Assembly (NCBI RefSeq): GCF_009389715.1
Contig: NC_052400.1
Coordinates: forward strand, 19,437,674 to 19,501,673
From: Phoenix dactylifera
Taxonomy: Eukaryota > Streptophyta > Magnoliopsida > Arecales > Arecaceae
Length of the DNA: 64,000 bases
Reading direction: 5' to 3'
Position 1 is the stretch's first letter. The number at the start of each line of letters is the position of its first letter. This document shows positions 34,574-49,056 of this stretch, piece by piece. Below the pieces are notes generated by a model. It made no database searches. It was not told the DNA's origin and saw only the letters and a list, made by a program, of their open reading frames with translations. Both the position numbers and the translations under genes were made by a program.

Positions 34574-36465
34574 GGCCCTGTTTGGGAGAGCTTTTGGAGG
34601 GCCAAAAAAGCACTTTCTGGCCCTCCAAAAGTACTTTTAAACAAAAAAAGATGTTTGGTAAAATTTTGGAAAAGCTGTTTCAGCTTTTGCGGAAAGCTGA
34701 AAACAGCTTTTGGGGGGAAGCTACAATTTGTCGCTTCCCCCCAAAAGCTGTTTTCAGCTTCGTCGGAAAGCTGTTATTTTACCAAAAGTACCCTCATTTA
34801 AAAATCTTTTTTTCCTTCCAAAGTGGCCCATCCACCGCCTCTTCCTCTTCCGCCCATCACCCTCCTCTTCCTCTTCCTCTTCCGCCCATCCCCCTCCTCT
34901 CCATCTCCCCCGCCGCCGCCCATGACGCCCTCCCCCTCTTCTCCGTCCTCCGCCGCCGTTCCGTCTCCCTCGCCGCCGCCCCCTCGACGCCCTCCGCCGC
35001 CCTCGACGCCCTCCGCCTTTTCTCCCTCCTCCTCTACCGTTCCCTCTCCCCCATTGCTGTCGCCAACGCCCTCCTCCTCTGCCGCTCTCTCTCCCCCGCC
35101 GCCGCCTCCGACATCGTCTTCCTCTTCTCCATCCTCCTCTGCTGCTCCCTCTCCCCCGTCGCCGCCCCTGACTCCCTCCGTCTCTTCTCCCTCGCCCAAC
35201 CACCTCTCCCTCTCCCCCGACCGCTCTCCCTCTTCCTCAAAGCTTCTCTCTTCGGCTTCGTCGCCCATCCTCCCGTCGTCGCACCGCCGGGAGCTTGATC
35301 GCCCCTTTCATGATCATGCGGGATAAGTGAGGCAAGGGAGGAAGAAGGGAGGGGAGAAGCTTCGGGAAGGAGGAAAAAGAAAGAAGAGAAGGAAAACAAA
35401 AGAAAAGAAAAAGAAGAAAAGAAAAATAAAAGAAAAAAAAAGAAGAAAAGGAAATGAAAAAAATAGAGAAGATAGAATAAATAAATAAATAAATAAAAAT
35501 ATTAGTAATTGTTTAACCAATTTTATCATCTAGCAAGAAAATTTATTAGGGAGATAAATGGTCATCAGAAGAGTAAAAATTAATTTACGCTAATAATTAA
35601 ATTTTTATATTTTTATTATTGTATTATACTATAAATATAATATAATATTGTATCATAATACATTAATATGTTATGTTAAATAATTTAATATTATATTATA
35701 TTATGAGAAATTAATTTATGGTAATAATTATAATATTTTATACCTTTATTATGTATTATACTATAAATATAATAATATATTACATTATATCATAATATGT
35801 TAATATATTATGTTAAATAATTTAATATTATGTTATATTATGGAAAATTAATTTATGCTCATATTTTTGATGATATTGGAAATTGTGGGGTACCCTTTTG
35901 GGCGGCGGCGTCCGCCCACGGCAACGTGCGTCCGTCTTGGCTTCCTTCCGTCGAGACTGCCGCTGGTTAACTGCAAATGGTCATCAGAAGGATGAAAAAT
36001 GAATTTACACTAATAATTATAATATTTTATACATTTATTATTGATTATACTATAAATATAATATTATATTACATTATACCATAATATATTGATATGTTAT
36101 GTTAAATAATTTAATATTATATTAAATTATTATTCTATAGTACACAGTATTATAGTACTATATTATAATAATATTATATTATATTATATTAATATTATAC
36201 TATATCATATTTTTATGTATTAATACATATTATATTTTATTATGCTCTGTTTTATAATACTAGTAATGTCCTTTATGGTCATTTTGTCACACAAAAGTAC
36301 TTTTTCAGTTTGTTTACCAAACACATGTTAAAGCGCCACAGCACTTTAGAAATGTAGTTACCAAACAGCAAACAGCTTTTTATAACAGCTCTACTTCAAA
36401 CAGCTCTACTTCCAACAGCTCTATTTCCAACAGCTCTACTGCCAACAGCTCCCCCAAACAGGGCC
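34574..36465. mobile_element. 1.9-kb non-autonomous DNA transposon with GGCCCTGTTTGGG ends
   Basis: The left end GGCCCTGTTTGGG and right end CCCAAACAGGGCC are inverted, flanked by TGA at 34571-34573 and 36466-36468. Subterminal CAGCTTTT/CAGCTC words are frequent at both ends. Inside are a near-perfect hairpin (34693-34722 with 34733-34760), a CT-rich tract (34830-35260) giving Ser/Pro-rich open frames, a purine tract (35330-35480) and three diverged copies of an approximately 150-bp AT-rich unit (about 35575, 35705 and 35980). No transposase is recognised. A 3-bp target duplication and these ends resemble PIF/Harbinger-type MITEs, but TGA instead of TTA is unusual. Confidence 0.65.
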
Positions 36466-36468
36466 TGA

Positions 36469-37142
36469 GGGATCGCGCTCGCCGCGCTGGCCGTCCCTTC
36501 AATATTTATGTTGCTGCTTATCGGATTAAAAAACAGCCTACGCCGCAGAATATTTTTTCTAAAAAACTAATGATGTAAGATCTGAAAAAATAATTTTAAT
36601 GTATTTAGTGAATCATAAAAAAAATACGTTTTGAAGTAATTTATGTTTGATTGAATATTTATTTTTTAACAAAATTATTTGAAATATTTATTATATTTTT
36701 AATAAAAAATTAATTATGATTTTGATGACCCAAAAATAATTTTGAAAAAAAAATTAAATTTCTAAACAGCGAGAAAAAGTAGTTTCTTCATTCCTTCATT
36801 AATTCTTCTTTCTAAAAAAATTATTTTTATAAAAATACTACTCCTAGTAGCTCAATAACACCAACTTTGATAAATAATCTTACGGCTTTGTTTTCCATCA
36901 CTACTCGAGCTTTGTAACAAGAGCCAAAAAAAAAACAAGTTAAACTATTTTTTTCTTTTTATTATTATTTTTTAATAACAACACCGTCGATAACACCTCT
37001 ACGGCGAGAACAATCAGAAATTCCACGACAAATCTAACAGATCTCAAAAATAACCTAGTCGCACAGCCCACCTGATTAGCTGATCATGCATCGCACCCAC
37101 CTCATTCATCAAATCCAATCACGCCATAGTGATATATCCTCC

Positions 37143-37145
<3 letters not shown>
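36469..37145. other. AT-rich spacer, no gene seen
   Basis: About 680 bp of AT-rich sequence with no conserved motif, repeat end or exon that I can recognise. Confidence 0.5.
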
Positions 37146-38220
<1,075 letters not shown>

Positions 38221-38690
38221 GATATATACATAAAACGTTATATAACAACTGCAACTGGTCTGAAACTGAAAAGCAAGAGACATATTCGGAAAGCCGAGCT
38301 TAGGTTCATGACGAGCTATTGTCATCAAAGCGTCCGGGATTCGCTAACCCGACAAACATCACAACATGTCAATCCGAAACAATCCCCTTGCACCACTAAC
38401 TTTTGCATAAACTTGCTGCCGAGACAAGTGAAAACAGAACATAGAAAGAAAGCTTCAGGAAATCGAGCTCATTGCATGCCACAATCAGAAAACCAGAAGC
38501 AACAATGGCTAGCTATTGGGTGACAAAAATCGAAAGCTGATTGTACAAGGACAAAATGCAATAAGATCAACACCTGCCACAACATTAGATTAAACTAATA
38601 GGGTTGAGAACAAGCAGCACTTCTAAATGTGTACAGCAACCATTATAACATGCCTTGCACGATACTGTTGGTTTCATATCACCCAGGCTG

Positions 38691-41600
38691 TTAGCATGGC
38701 CGGCAGCGCTTTGAACCGACGGCTGCGTAAGTGCGGGGATATCGTGTGGAGCATATATCAGGTACAAAGGCAGCATGATCAGATGCAGGATAGTGCAAGT
38801 TTCTTTGCCAGTGAAGTCCTGAAGCTGTGGGTGGAGAAGGAATCTCCGGCACCGCCCATGGAATCTCCGGCACCTGGCCCAAGCATCTGTCAGCATCCAG
38901 CTCTTCATCAGCAGAACGATAAACTGGCGACCCTTCAGAACTTCCAAGCTTAGCACTGTCAGCCTGCGAAAGAACATCAAATCAATAAAAGAAGTACATC
39001 TACTTCAAGTGACAGAAAATATTGTGAAGCAGCAGGTGTGGATTTTCTTTTTACTACATACTATATATGTCCTCTCTTTTAAGGACCAAATGACATGTCG
39101 TATGTTCTGGGCAGAGAACTTTCATCCATTGCCTTCCAAAGCAACAGTCAGTGCAATTGCAACTTGCCACACTACAGTCGAAATTAAACCGGTGACCGAC
39201 ATGGAAGGTACTGTTCTATTCTGGAATTTCTAGATGAGTCTGATGTCACAGATACGGAGGTTATCAGAAAAAGGTCTGCAAATAATTGCCCAGGCTAAGG
39301 AGCTCGTTCTTAAAAGAAGATAATTAATTAGATTGAGTGGTTCATTGCCCACTAAAACTACAAGAAGACTGATTAGACAAGAAGAGTGACACATATTGCA
39401 AGAAGATAATGCTCTAGATGTAAGCAAATAATATGACAAAACTTTGTATGTTGTCACATAAAACAACATATTTATGGAGACTTACCTTAGAAGAACCATG
39501 CTCCGTGAACCCAAAGTTTTGGCTAAAATCTGCGAATCCAAAGAATTCATCCAAAGGCCAATCAGGTATACTTCCAGGCATGGGGACACCAGAGAATGAC
39601 ATCTTGCTTGCTGCAAGACCTTCATCCTTGCCTACTTGGCTGGAAAACACTTCATTAGTTTCACTGGACAGAGACATAGAATGACTTCTTTTTGGCAATG
39701 ACTTAGAGGGCGATTCTGCAGTTTTTTCTGAAGCATTCAATTTCTCATTAACAAATGACGCAACTGGCTCAGTTGGTTCTAGGCCTACTTGCACCCCTGT
39801 TATTAGAAATCTTTGATGGGCAGAAACATAAGGGTTTGCAGTGTGTATAGCAACATCGCATTTCCGACAAAGTAAGGCACGGTCTTCCAAGCAGAAGAAA
39901 TAACCAGAAGCTTCCTGAAAGAGGAAAAGTTCAGAATCAATAATTAGAGAAGAAATGAAGGGGTTTACACATTGTCAAAGTGATACCCAGTTGTTTTTTA
40001 AAGGAAAATTCAGACAGGTCAGTAAGGTAGTTATGAATATTGCACTTATGTAACTTGCTTCACTAGCAACCCAAAAGACTAGGCATTTATGAGAGACAGG
40101 TTCCACCAGGGGGAAAGTAAATTTTAGCTAGTAACAAACAAAACCAGCAAAGTTAAACTAGAATTTAAGCAAAATCTAAACCATACATGATAATCAATAC
40201 ATGAGACAATGCGGGAAATAAAATAAAGCAGATAGCAAAAGACAAATACAATAAAGAAATGCAGCATAAGGGGAAACATTGATATTTCCCATAGGGATTT
40301 CCGTTATCGATCATATTCTATAAAAACCCTCAGTATTGACAGCTTACATAGTATCCATCAAATGAGTAGACTGCAACAATAACCTTCCATAATTTTGACC
40401 TTACAACCAATAAGCTGACTGTTTGATTTTATTCAATGGAAAGTATCATATTTCATAAACATTTATTAGATTTAATATCGCCTGACCTTCTTAATGCCAT
40501 GAGATTCAGTTCACTACTTCCTTCCTTTCTTTCTTTTTTGGTCTTTTCTCTTCAACTTTTCTTCTTCTGCTGTTCTTGATTTTCTTCCTCTGCTTTCATC
40601 TTCATTTTTTTTGGGTACATTACTTTTATCTTCATTTGATTCATTGTAACAGAGGATATTTTTGAAAGTTTCTTCTTTATTGTTCTCTTTAAATTTTAAC
40701 TTAATCAAATTTAGAGCTGTTGTTGAATCAGGTTTTGATTTTAGCCTACAGTTTCATCACCTGTTGATAAGTTGTGCAGGAACCAATAATGCTGGAGATG
40801 TTATGGCTGCATGTCAAAAACCTCCTCTTATTTTGATACAGTGAATGCTTTAAGGAAAAAGAATAGGTGCAATCTAAAGGTCCTTCAATGTGTCAGCTGG
40901 TCCCGTATCAAGTTAAGGCCCCAATAGAATGAATTTTTATCTAGACATACCAACTCAAATCAAGAAGTTTATAGGGAGGTGGGTATTCGCTGATAGAATG
41001 CAGGCTCAGGATTTCATGTTATCAAGTATTGCCCCACTTCAACATTTAAAATCTCCTGTTAATCAGTTTTGTTTTTGCAGTATATCACTTAGAACAGGGT
41101 TAACAGCATATCTGTTGATTACACTAGGACCTTGGGGGAAGGAAACAAAAAATCATAATCGCGTAACATAATCAAATGGTAGATTTTCAAAGGATCGGAG
41201 CAAGGTTGAAGTTTTTGATCTGTACCAACCAAGTGTAGAGTGATGTGAAGTATAATATTTGAAGGTAAGCCGATGAAAAAGATCATAACATGCTACTGGA
41301 ATAATATTCTTTAGAGCTGCAATAGTAATTTAGAAACCATAAAAAAGTGTATTTTTAGTAATAACATGGTTCAACATTAATTTGAAAGATCCGAACATTA
41401 AACATGATTAAGTTCTTGTTCTTCTCTTTCAATTATCAAAAGCATCTCGCATTGCCTGCAACTTTAGGAGAGGTCTGCCTCTTTAAAACTGGTGGACTTC
41501 GTGTGCCAGGAGTAAATCACTCTGCAAGCTGTGGGAAGGAGAAAAAAAGACCCAAAACTGTCTCCAGATTACATTGTTGGTGCTTGTAGGCATCTTCACT

Positions 41601-44600
41601 GAAAACCTCAACAGAAATGCCAACAGATGTTTCAGAAGACAATTGCCTCTGGCCCTCTGTCTTTAACTTGTACAGCCGCAACTTAACCAACACAGTATTC
41701 TCCATGACATGAACACCCTTAAGGTAGAGAATGCTACAATTTTGAGGTTCTGAACAACCATATTCTAGTAGTGTTTCTTCAATTTTGTCAAGAAAACGTA
41801 TTGTCAACCAACATATCATCGGTTTTTGCATCCATATTTTGATTCCTCAAGATGGTTCAGGAGCATTTAATCAGATGTACCACACTTTTTTTTTTCTTTT
41901 TCTTGTGGGCTTTGGGGGTTGGGTTTGGGGGGGTGCAGGGGGCTGTGGGGCATGAAAGGTTCCCCTCTGTGAGTGGATAGGCAGGTTGGATTTAACAGAC
42001 CAGCCATGAGGCTAATTATAGTTATTCTCATAACAAAATGCACTAACAAGCAGATTATTCAACCTCAATAGTTGTGGCAGAATATTTAACAGTTCACTTC
42101 TCTTACTAGGAGATACGTTGTTCTCATGATTGCCAATTGTTGAGCATGCTGATTGACTACAAAAAGCCCCAAAAGACATGGAAGCTATGGAAAGATGTAG
42201 AAGCGAGGTCATGCCACAGACAATAGGTTCCTGATCCCATTTCATGCTTTTCTAACTTCCTTGGAGGCGACCTGTCACATGTCGATCTCAACAAAACCAG
42301 TGAGGAAAATCCTACCCATGTAATTTATCCATCACATGCCCAGCACCTCCCCTTGTATTGGCTGCATCATAAGATCCATCAAATTTCAATTTAACCAGCT
42401 GTTTGTCAGGGTTGCCACATAATGCTCGTCCAAAAGGATTTATTCAGCTGATTGGATGAAGCATTGAGAGCTATCTCAATTACCTCATGAAACTCTTCCT
42501 CCTCGTTGAAATCAACATAACCAAAATGGCTTTGAGGCCTGCATTCTCTCTAATATTAGATTATTCATAGACTTCCAGGGTTCTCATGGTATATATACCA
42601 CAGACACTATTTTCTTACAGATCTTTGCCCCCTCCTCTCCTAGTAGAGTTTTCAAATTATTTTGCAATCAATTAATACTAAATAAATTATTAGTTTCTAC
42701 CAAGGTTTGCCGTTTCGGAACCGGAACCCGTATTGGTACTATGTTGGTACAGAGTTGGTACACCGATACAATGACTGATTCGACATATTGAGACTTGGTA
42801 CACCTGCATAATGAATCTGGTACCAGTATGATACGGTACACCTAGTATAGGTTAGTATGCATCAGTATGGCTGGTATTGCTGCTCTATATTCCAAACACA
42901 CCAGTAGCAAATCTCCATGTCCAAGCGATCAGTTCTCTTCTTGTCATGTGTTATGAGTTATACAAAAAACTGTGATTATCTAAGTTTTGTTTTGTCAAAA
43001 TAACTAAACAAATAAATACTCTATTTTTTTTATTAGCTTATTTCAGAATTTACGATCTTTGTTAGCAACCAAAATGATGGTTAGAGTTTTGTAATTTTTA
43101 GTTATGAGTCAAGGTTTAAGTATTGCAGTGTGGGGATGCACAAGTATGGTTTGTGATACAGTACACCCCAGCTGCCCAGAATAGGGTGGTATGGCATGAT
43201 AATATTACAGTACGATTAGTTTTTAAACCTTAGCTATGGCTGCCCACGCATAATATGTATTGGTTCAATGGAAAAATAATCTGAGTGGATAATAAAATGT
43301 TATATGTTGTGAGCAAAATCTCATCATCTATTTTTGCTTTCCAATTATGAATGCACTGAATATTTCTAAAGGTATCTGAAGAAGTATCACAACTCAAGAA
43401 ATGTTGGTATTTACTATTCCATGCTTCAAAGGTGCATGGCCCAAGAAGAGCATCAAATCATTTCAACAAAATTATATAGTTAATGAATTGTTTGAGAAAT
43501 TAGATTTGTGTGCAAATGAATTGATTAGCTTTAACCATGAGGCTGGGAGAGTGATCAAAAGCAGATTTGGGATTTCCAAACTTGACTAGGAGGCACAAAT
43601 TATTTAAAAATTCACTAGAATCCTAACACCGTAATTGTTATTAGTACGCAGCTACACAATTAAGGAATTCTCCTCCAGAGGCTCAACTAGGTGCAATTTT
43701 CTCTATCCTTAAACTTCCAAAAGTGGTCAAATAAAAGCAGGTTCTACATAAGATTAATGATCGTAAATGTGTTAATCTATATATTGATACTAGATGGCTT
43801 AGGTCTCCATCTGATATGAGATCCAAAAAATCATGACCATACATTGGCAAGGAGAATTAGTTTTCATGGAAAAGTGAGAAAGATTACCAATTGCTAAACT
43901 AACATAAAAACCAAAAACACTGTCATGGTTTGCATTGCTTGAATTGAACTCCTGCAATTGATGTGATTATTAAAAATTGATGATCTAACAAACCACAACA
44001 GGGCTTGAGATGTAAAGACGGATTACTATTTAGACCAGAGCTGGTGTAAAGCAGAAAGGATATATTCCCAATTGCATTCTCATGTCACCATGATGCGCTT
44101 GAGAGCCAATTTACTAAACAACCACGAAGAGTAGACATTTGTTTCATCAGCAAGGTGGCAGACTCATACATATATGCGTCCTACGACATCTAACAAACTG
44201 CCAGTTGAATGTTCACCTCTGAAATTTGATCGAATATGCATATTTGCAAAGGCAAAACTAAAGGTCAAGAACCTGCAATATCTACATCAATCTAGACTGG
44301 AGCTGCGAAAATATAAGGTTTCAAGTTGATGACTTTGACTCCAACCTGTTTCAAAACTGACCAACTTCTGCCCTGTACAAGCTGGGGTCTATTTCATGCA
44401 AAATTGGACTGGGCCAGAGAGAATAAGAACCAACAAACTCTTTCTCAAGCAGAAAACCAAAGCCCGAGAAAAGGGAGGGTATGAATTATCCCAACACTTC
44501 CCCTTCCGTTATCTTCCCTCCCCTGTCAATCACTCCTCTTCCACATCACCTCGAGCATCTGAGCCCCATCATTTTCTACGCTCACGTTTCCTCATGGTGG

Positions 44601-45069
44601 TTACAATCAATTACTTCAGTTCAAAAAACATCAACTGGTTCTAAAAATCTCTTTTTTCCCACTAAAGTACATCAAAAAACAGGAAATTAACCAAAGAAGG
44701 GGAAAAGGGGGGAGTATTAGCAGAAAATAGTCATAGAAGTATAATAGACGATCAGGTAACATTAGCATAGCAGATGACGAAATCGAGGACCAATTTCCTA
44801 GGCAAACCGATAACAAAATCAGAAGGAAACCAGCAAAATTAGATAAAAAGGAAGGGAGAGGTATGGAAGGGGGATGAAACCTGGCAGATGTCACAGTTGG
44901 GGACGCGAGGAGACGAGCCGCCGCAGAGAAGGGGCACCCTCTGGTGCTTACCGGCGAGCTTGTTGGCCGCGTGCACCTTCTCGTCGCACGCCCAGCACAG
45001 CGCCGCCTCGTCCGCGCAGCATAGCACCGTCGCCTCCGCCGCCTCGCACGCATTACACTGTATCTTCAT
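38691..45069 (-). CDS. BBX: Double B-box zinc finger protein (BBX20-22 type)
   Basis: Three exons on the minus strand, 45069-44881, 39914-39486 and 38963-38691, encode 296 aa. B-box 1 (residues 5-42) has CNAC, CCADE, CWACD and H...H. B-box 2 (from CDIC at 59) is interrupted by intron 1 just after CDICQ, then continues EASGYFFCLEDRALLC, CDVAIHTANPYV. There is no CCT domain, so it belongs to the two-B-box STO/BBX group. The middle carries PDWPLDEFFGF, and the C-terminus has VPEIPSPPTASGLHWQR and an SKRCRPC tail. The family acts in light signalling with HY5 and COP1; BBX20-22 promote photomorphogenesis in Arabidopsis. The start is fixed by the first B-box. Intron 1 is about 5 kb. An in-phase doubling, VPEIPWAVPEIPS, is visible. 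Confidence 0.92.
39915..44880 (-). other. Large first intron of the B-box gene
   Basis: 4,966 bp between CDICQ and EASGYF, with a GT donor and a TTTCAG acceptor. It contains diverged GGTAC/GTAC-rich repeat text (about 42715-42890 and 43130-43230) and GGGTTTGGGGG text at 41905-41940, but no convincing gene on either strand. Confidence 0.7.
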
Positions 45070-45146
45070 CCTTCCCTCCCCTTCGATTTCAACCGATCGA
45101 TCAATAATCTCTCTCCTTCAAGATATCGAACCCTAATTTCCCCCTG

Positions 45147-45161
45147 TGCGTGCGTGCGTGC

Positions 45162-45218
<57 letters not shown>
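45147..45218. repeat. (GTGC)(TG)n(AG)n microsatellite in the B-box gene leader
   Basis: GTGCGTGC repeats, then (GT)n and (GA)n, 80-150 bp upstream of the B-box start. Read from the gene strand this is a CT/CA-rich leader, common in plant 5' UTRs. Confidence 0.8.
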
Positions 45219-45221
<3 letters not shown>

Positions 45222-45393
45222 TTGCTCAGCCGTGAAGATGCGGGTTCGGCTTTAGCTTTTTCTTCTAGCTTTTCGCTGTGCTTTACTTTTTAAGGCAGGG
45301 TGGTGGGAGGAGAGGGTAATGGCATTTTCCCGTAATTCCGTTGCGACGCGGGAAGGCCGACGGCCACATGGCCCATCGTCCATTTTTTCGCTT

Positions 45394-45410
45394 ACGTCAC
45401 GTGACGTCAC
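45394..45410. promoter_or_regulatory. Palindromic G-box with flanking ACGT cores
   Basis: ACGTCACGTGACGTCAC contains a central CACGTG G-box and two flanking GACGT/ACGTC cores, about 325 bp upstream of the B-box ATG. G-box and ACGT elements are bound by bZIP proteins such as HY5, a known regulator and partner of BBX20-22 genes. That it works here is inference. Confidence 0.6.
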
Positions 45411-48400
45411 GACCGCCCGCCCGCGCGATATGTCGGCTAGAAATATCGCAAACACTACTGTTTTTTTTTTTTTTATGGTAAAAGCGGCATTTCATATAGC
45501 TCAAACACTACTGTTTCTTCTGTTGTCCTCCAAGGCATTATGGGCAAGATGTTCCACATGATCTCATTGGGAGATTTTAGTGTACAACTAGCATGGACGG
45601 TTCAGATTCATGAGTTAGCATTCGCTTATCTTGTTCCTAGGAGTTGCACAACTTAAACACTGTGACTCGCACTCGCGCCTGCAACGGTAGTTGCAGGGGA
45701 ATAGTACCAACGATGACGTGATTGCTAACGTAACAAAGCACGTTGCGTGGGCCCCATATCATGAAGGAAGAAGGCGAAACTGGTGTTGCCTGTTCAGCAG
45801 ATCGCAGCTTAGGCTGGGAACACACCAGCGGGCGGCGCGTCCACAACGTGGCCCGAGGAGAATGCGAGCACGTGTCACAACTGGCGAAAGATCTTCTCAG
45901 TTCTCGTGCGTCCGCCTCTGATCACCGTTCCGTGGACATCGCTGGTCCCGCGGTCCATCATAGCGTACGCATATTCGGCCAGATGGACGAGGAGTACCGA
46001 TCGGATGGTCCGGATTCGAGGCTCAGCGAAGTTAGCTGAAATATCTAGGCTAGATCTAAGCCATTAATTATTATTCTTTATCGTAAGCATGATTGATTTA
46101 GGGAAAATTCAATGAAGTCGATATTGTTAATTGCACCGTCAGCTAGATGCGTTCAGACGTCACTCCTTACGCTTTTCTCCCGGTGACGCCTTCTCGAACT
46201 TTTCCAGCTAACGGAGCAGGAAACATCGTAATCTGGGAGGTTAGCAGGAGCCGTACATATTTTGCCACGTATGACGAGACCGTTGCGTCCCGAATCAGCC
46301 AGAAGAGAAAAATCTAGCTTCAGGATCTCCGCATAGAAATCATTGTGCTGATCGTTTCCCAGGTTAATTAAGCTCCAATTAGTGATGGAACAAGTGAAGC
46401 TTGATCTCAGAGTCCTTGCTCGGAATTAGTTTTAAATCAAGCTTGATCAAGCACAGCACAATTATATCCCTAAACGTTCCATGTGGCTACATGTTTGATT
46501 AACAATAGATGGTAAATGATCAAAATGGTTGGAATCGGAGCTAGAAAAGAATCTGTCAGCTGTGTTGTATAACATGAGGTTCTTGTCATGTTATGGCCTC
46601 CAAGAATTTGTATGCCTGAAATTAGACATGCAGGGAGTTTGTTGCAACACGTACAACTTGATGCATTCTAGATGATCAAACAATCTAGGAATCATGAAAA
46701 CTTTATTGGTGCAAAGAGCCTTACCAGTAAACTAGCATGGAAAATCTTTAGTTATACCAGGAGTGTGCACAACTTTGGTTTTAAATACATGACTAAAGGT
46801 GAAAATGGATTGGATAATATCCGTTGGATTTATTTTCGTATCCGAATAAATCTAAATATAGATAAAAATTTGAGCATCTGAATAATATACGTATCTATAT
46901 TTATCAAAAAAAAATAGATATGGATATGGATAGACAACTATCCTATCTGTATCCGCATATTTATAACCCTATTTAATTTTACATAGCATCCATGAATTTT
47001 TAAGAAAAATAAATGACTACATTAATATGCTATTAACTTAATTATCATCCACTTAGTAATATATTTGATTCGTGGTCATAAAGTTTAATTATCCGATTTA
47101 TATCCATATTTATATCTATACTTTTGATATCTAATTTGTATCTGTATCCGTTTACAACAAATATGAATATAAATTTTTGCCTCCGACTAACATCTGTATC
47201 CGTATCTGTATTCGTTAAATAAAATAAATATAGATATGGATATATCAGTATCTGATCCGTATATGATCCGATTTCAGCCTCAACATTATGGTTTTGCTAG
47301 CTTGTATTAGATATCAGTATTTATGTACACAACTCAATGCAAGCCCTGCAGTATTCGTTAGCCAGTAATGCAAACACACTGTGTCTCTTGACTTGAGCTA
47401 TTTTTATTGGTCAATTTTTGGTTGGCTGTATAAATTTACACAACCTATTTCAAGACGCATTTTTAGCCACATTGCCAAATACATTTGAACGCCAATCGTT
47501 TAATGTCAACAGCTAGAAAGTACTTCTCCGGACAACAGCCATGGCAACCAATCCTCTCTCCCTGACTATTGGCTTTGAGCCCGTACAATTAAATATTTTA
47601 GCAAGCTTTTAATGCCTCACATTGACACATGCCCTGCACCATGTTAAGTGCATAGATCCGATGATAAAGTCCAAAGATTTATATATCAGCATTATAGACA
47701 AACCCAAATAATAGAAAAATTTTAAAACAAATAGAATGACTCGGTTTATACGACCAACAAAACTTGAAGCCTTTCTCCCAGTTTGCAATGTTGCTGATTT
47801 CTCTTTCCTGGTTGGACCGGAGCCCAGATCTATCAAGGACGACTTGTCTTAAGCCAAATGTGTAGCTATTTTAAGGATTACTCAAAAAGTCTTACACCTT
47901 CACGTCAAGTTGGTGAAGATATTTATTAAGACAGAGACTGCCCCGAGAAATCGTTTTTATACGTGAGACCCAAAAGTCTTACCTTCTTTATCACACATTT
48001 CCGTCATTGTTTAATTCACTAATAGATTGCAGATGCTAGTTATCCCAAGCAAGCAGCTGTGATTTTGGAGTTTTCTTTTCTATCTTTGTCCAAATGATTC
48101 CCAGCGCGGGAGCAGGCTGTTAACATCCGGCAATATGCTTGACATTCTTCAAGCAGTAATCGGTTTAGTTCACGTAGATCCGAGGTTTAGTTCCAGCCTT
48201 GGCACCTTGATAGATAGATGGGTCATCTTTTCGAGTCTCTAATTCATGTGGAATCGGTTAGTAGTACTGTGATGCAAGATGACACGAGACGATGACTTGC
48301 GCCTAGATCAAAGCATCACTCTCCAACCAGTGTTCCCATCAGGTCCACGCCAGTTAAATACACTCATCACCACCCGTTCATGTTGGTGGCCCTCATCAAT

Positions 48401-49040
48401 AATGGCTTTTAATGGATGATGAGAAAATCAAATATGTCTGGCTCCAGCGCTTCCCTTTTTTCATTCACCATAGGGATGCACCCAAAAGAGTGGCCACCAA
48501 GATGGTAGCACGGTTGGAACGAGGTTGAGATTTTATGGAAGTGACCCAGCTTCGAAATGCGCAAGCCTCAATTAAATATGGGGACTGGATGCTCCCTGCC
48601 TAGTTTGTCTGGTGGAGTTGCCATCTGGTCCGCAGGTACCGAGGTGGTGCTGGAATGACGTAGTCACACGTAGGGCAACCCACGGGTCGGAGAGGGCACG
48701 AGAGAACTTGCGATCCGCACCGAACATTCCCTGGTGGAAGGAGGGCCCAGTGGAGGCTGCTACGCGGGTAGGTTCGTCCCTCCCCCCTCTCCTATTTTTC
48801 ACCAAAGAAAAGAAAAAAAAAAGAAAAAAGAAAAAAAAAAGTGTATGTTCGAGTAAGAACAGCTGGAGCTTGGAGATGAAATAGAGCAGATCAAATATTA
48901 AGTCGGCCCGAGCTCGGGCCTAGCCCGTCAAGTTTAGGTTAGGCTAGGCGCTCCAAACGGATCATCAGGCTCATGATAAGCCCTAACGAAGAAATTCCCA
49001 GCCCATGATTAGCCAAACGGGCCTCGGGGGGCGTCGCCCG
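45411..49040. other. Intergenic region between divergent B-box and HEI10 genes
   Basis: About 3.6 kb with no supported gene. About 46800-47280 is a diverged repeat made of TATCCGTAT/GGATATGGATA words, partly self-complementary, and probably an old transposon. 48570-48830 holds open frames without recognisable domains, ending in an A-rich tract. Confidence 0.5.
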
Positions 49041-49047
49041 TGTCCGC

Positions 49048-49056
49048 CTATAAGAG
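49048..49056 (+). promoter_or_regulatory. Possible TATA box of HEI10
   Basis: CTATAAGAG in a GC-rich stretch just before CT/T-rich leader-like sequence. It is about 1.1 kb upstream of the ATG, so the leader would be long or contain an intron (49240-50160). Confidence 0.35.

Noticed and set aside
34582-35326. Overlapping Ser/Pro-rich and Arg/Gly-rich open frames of 150-240 codons
   Set aside because: They come from one CT-rich tract open in several frames on both strands inside a TIR element. No domain, intron signals or initiation context were seen.
40514-40708. Lys/Glu-rich minus-strand frame in the B-box intron
   Set aside because: Low-complexity CTT-rich tract inside intron 1, with no support as an exon.
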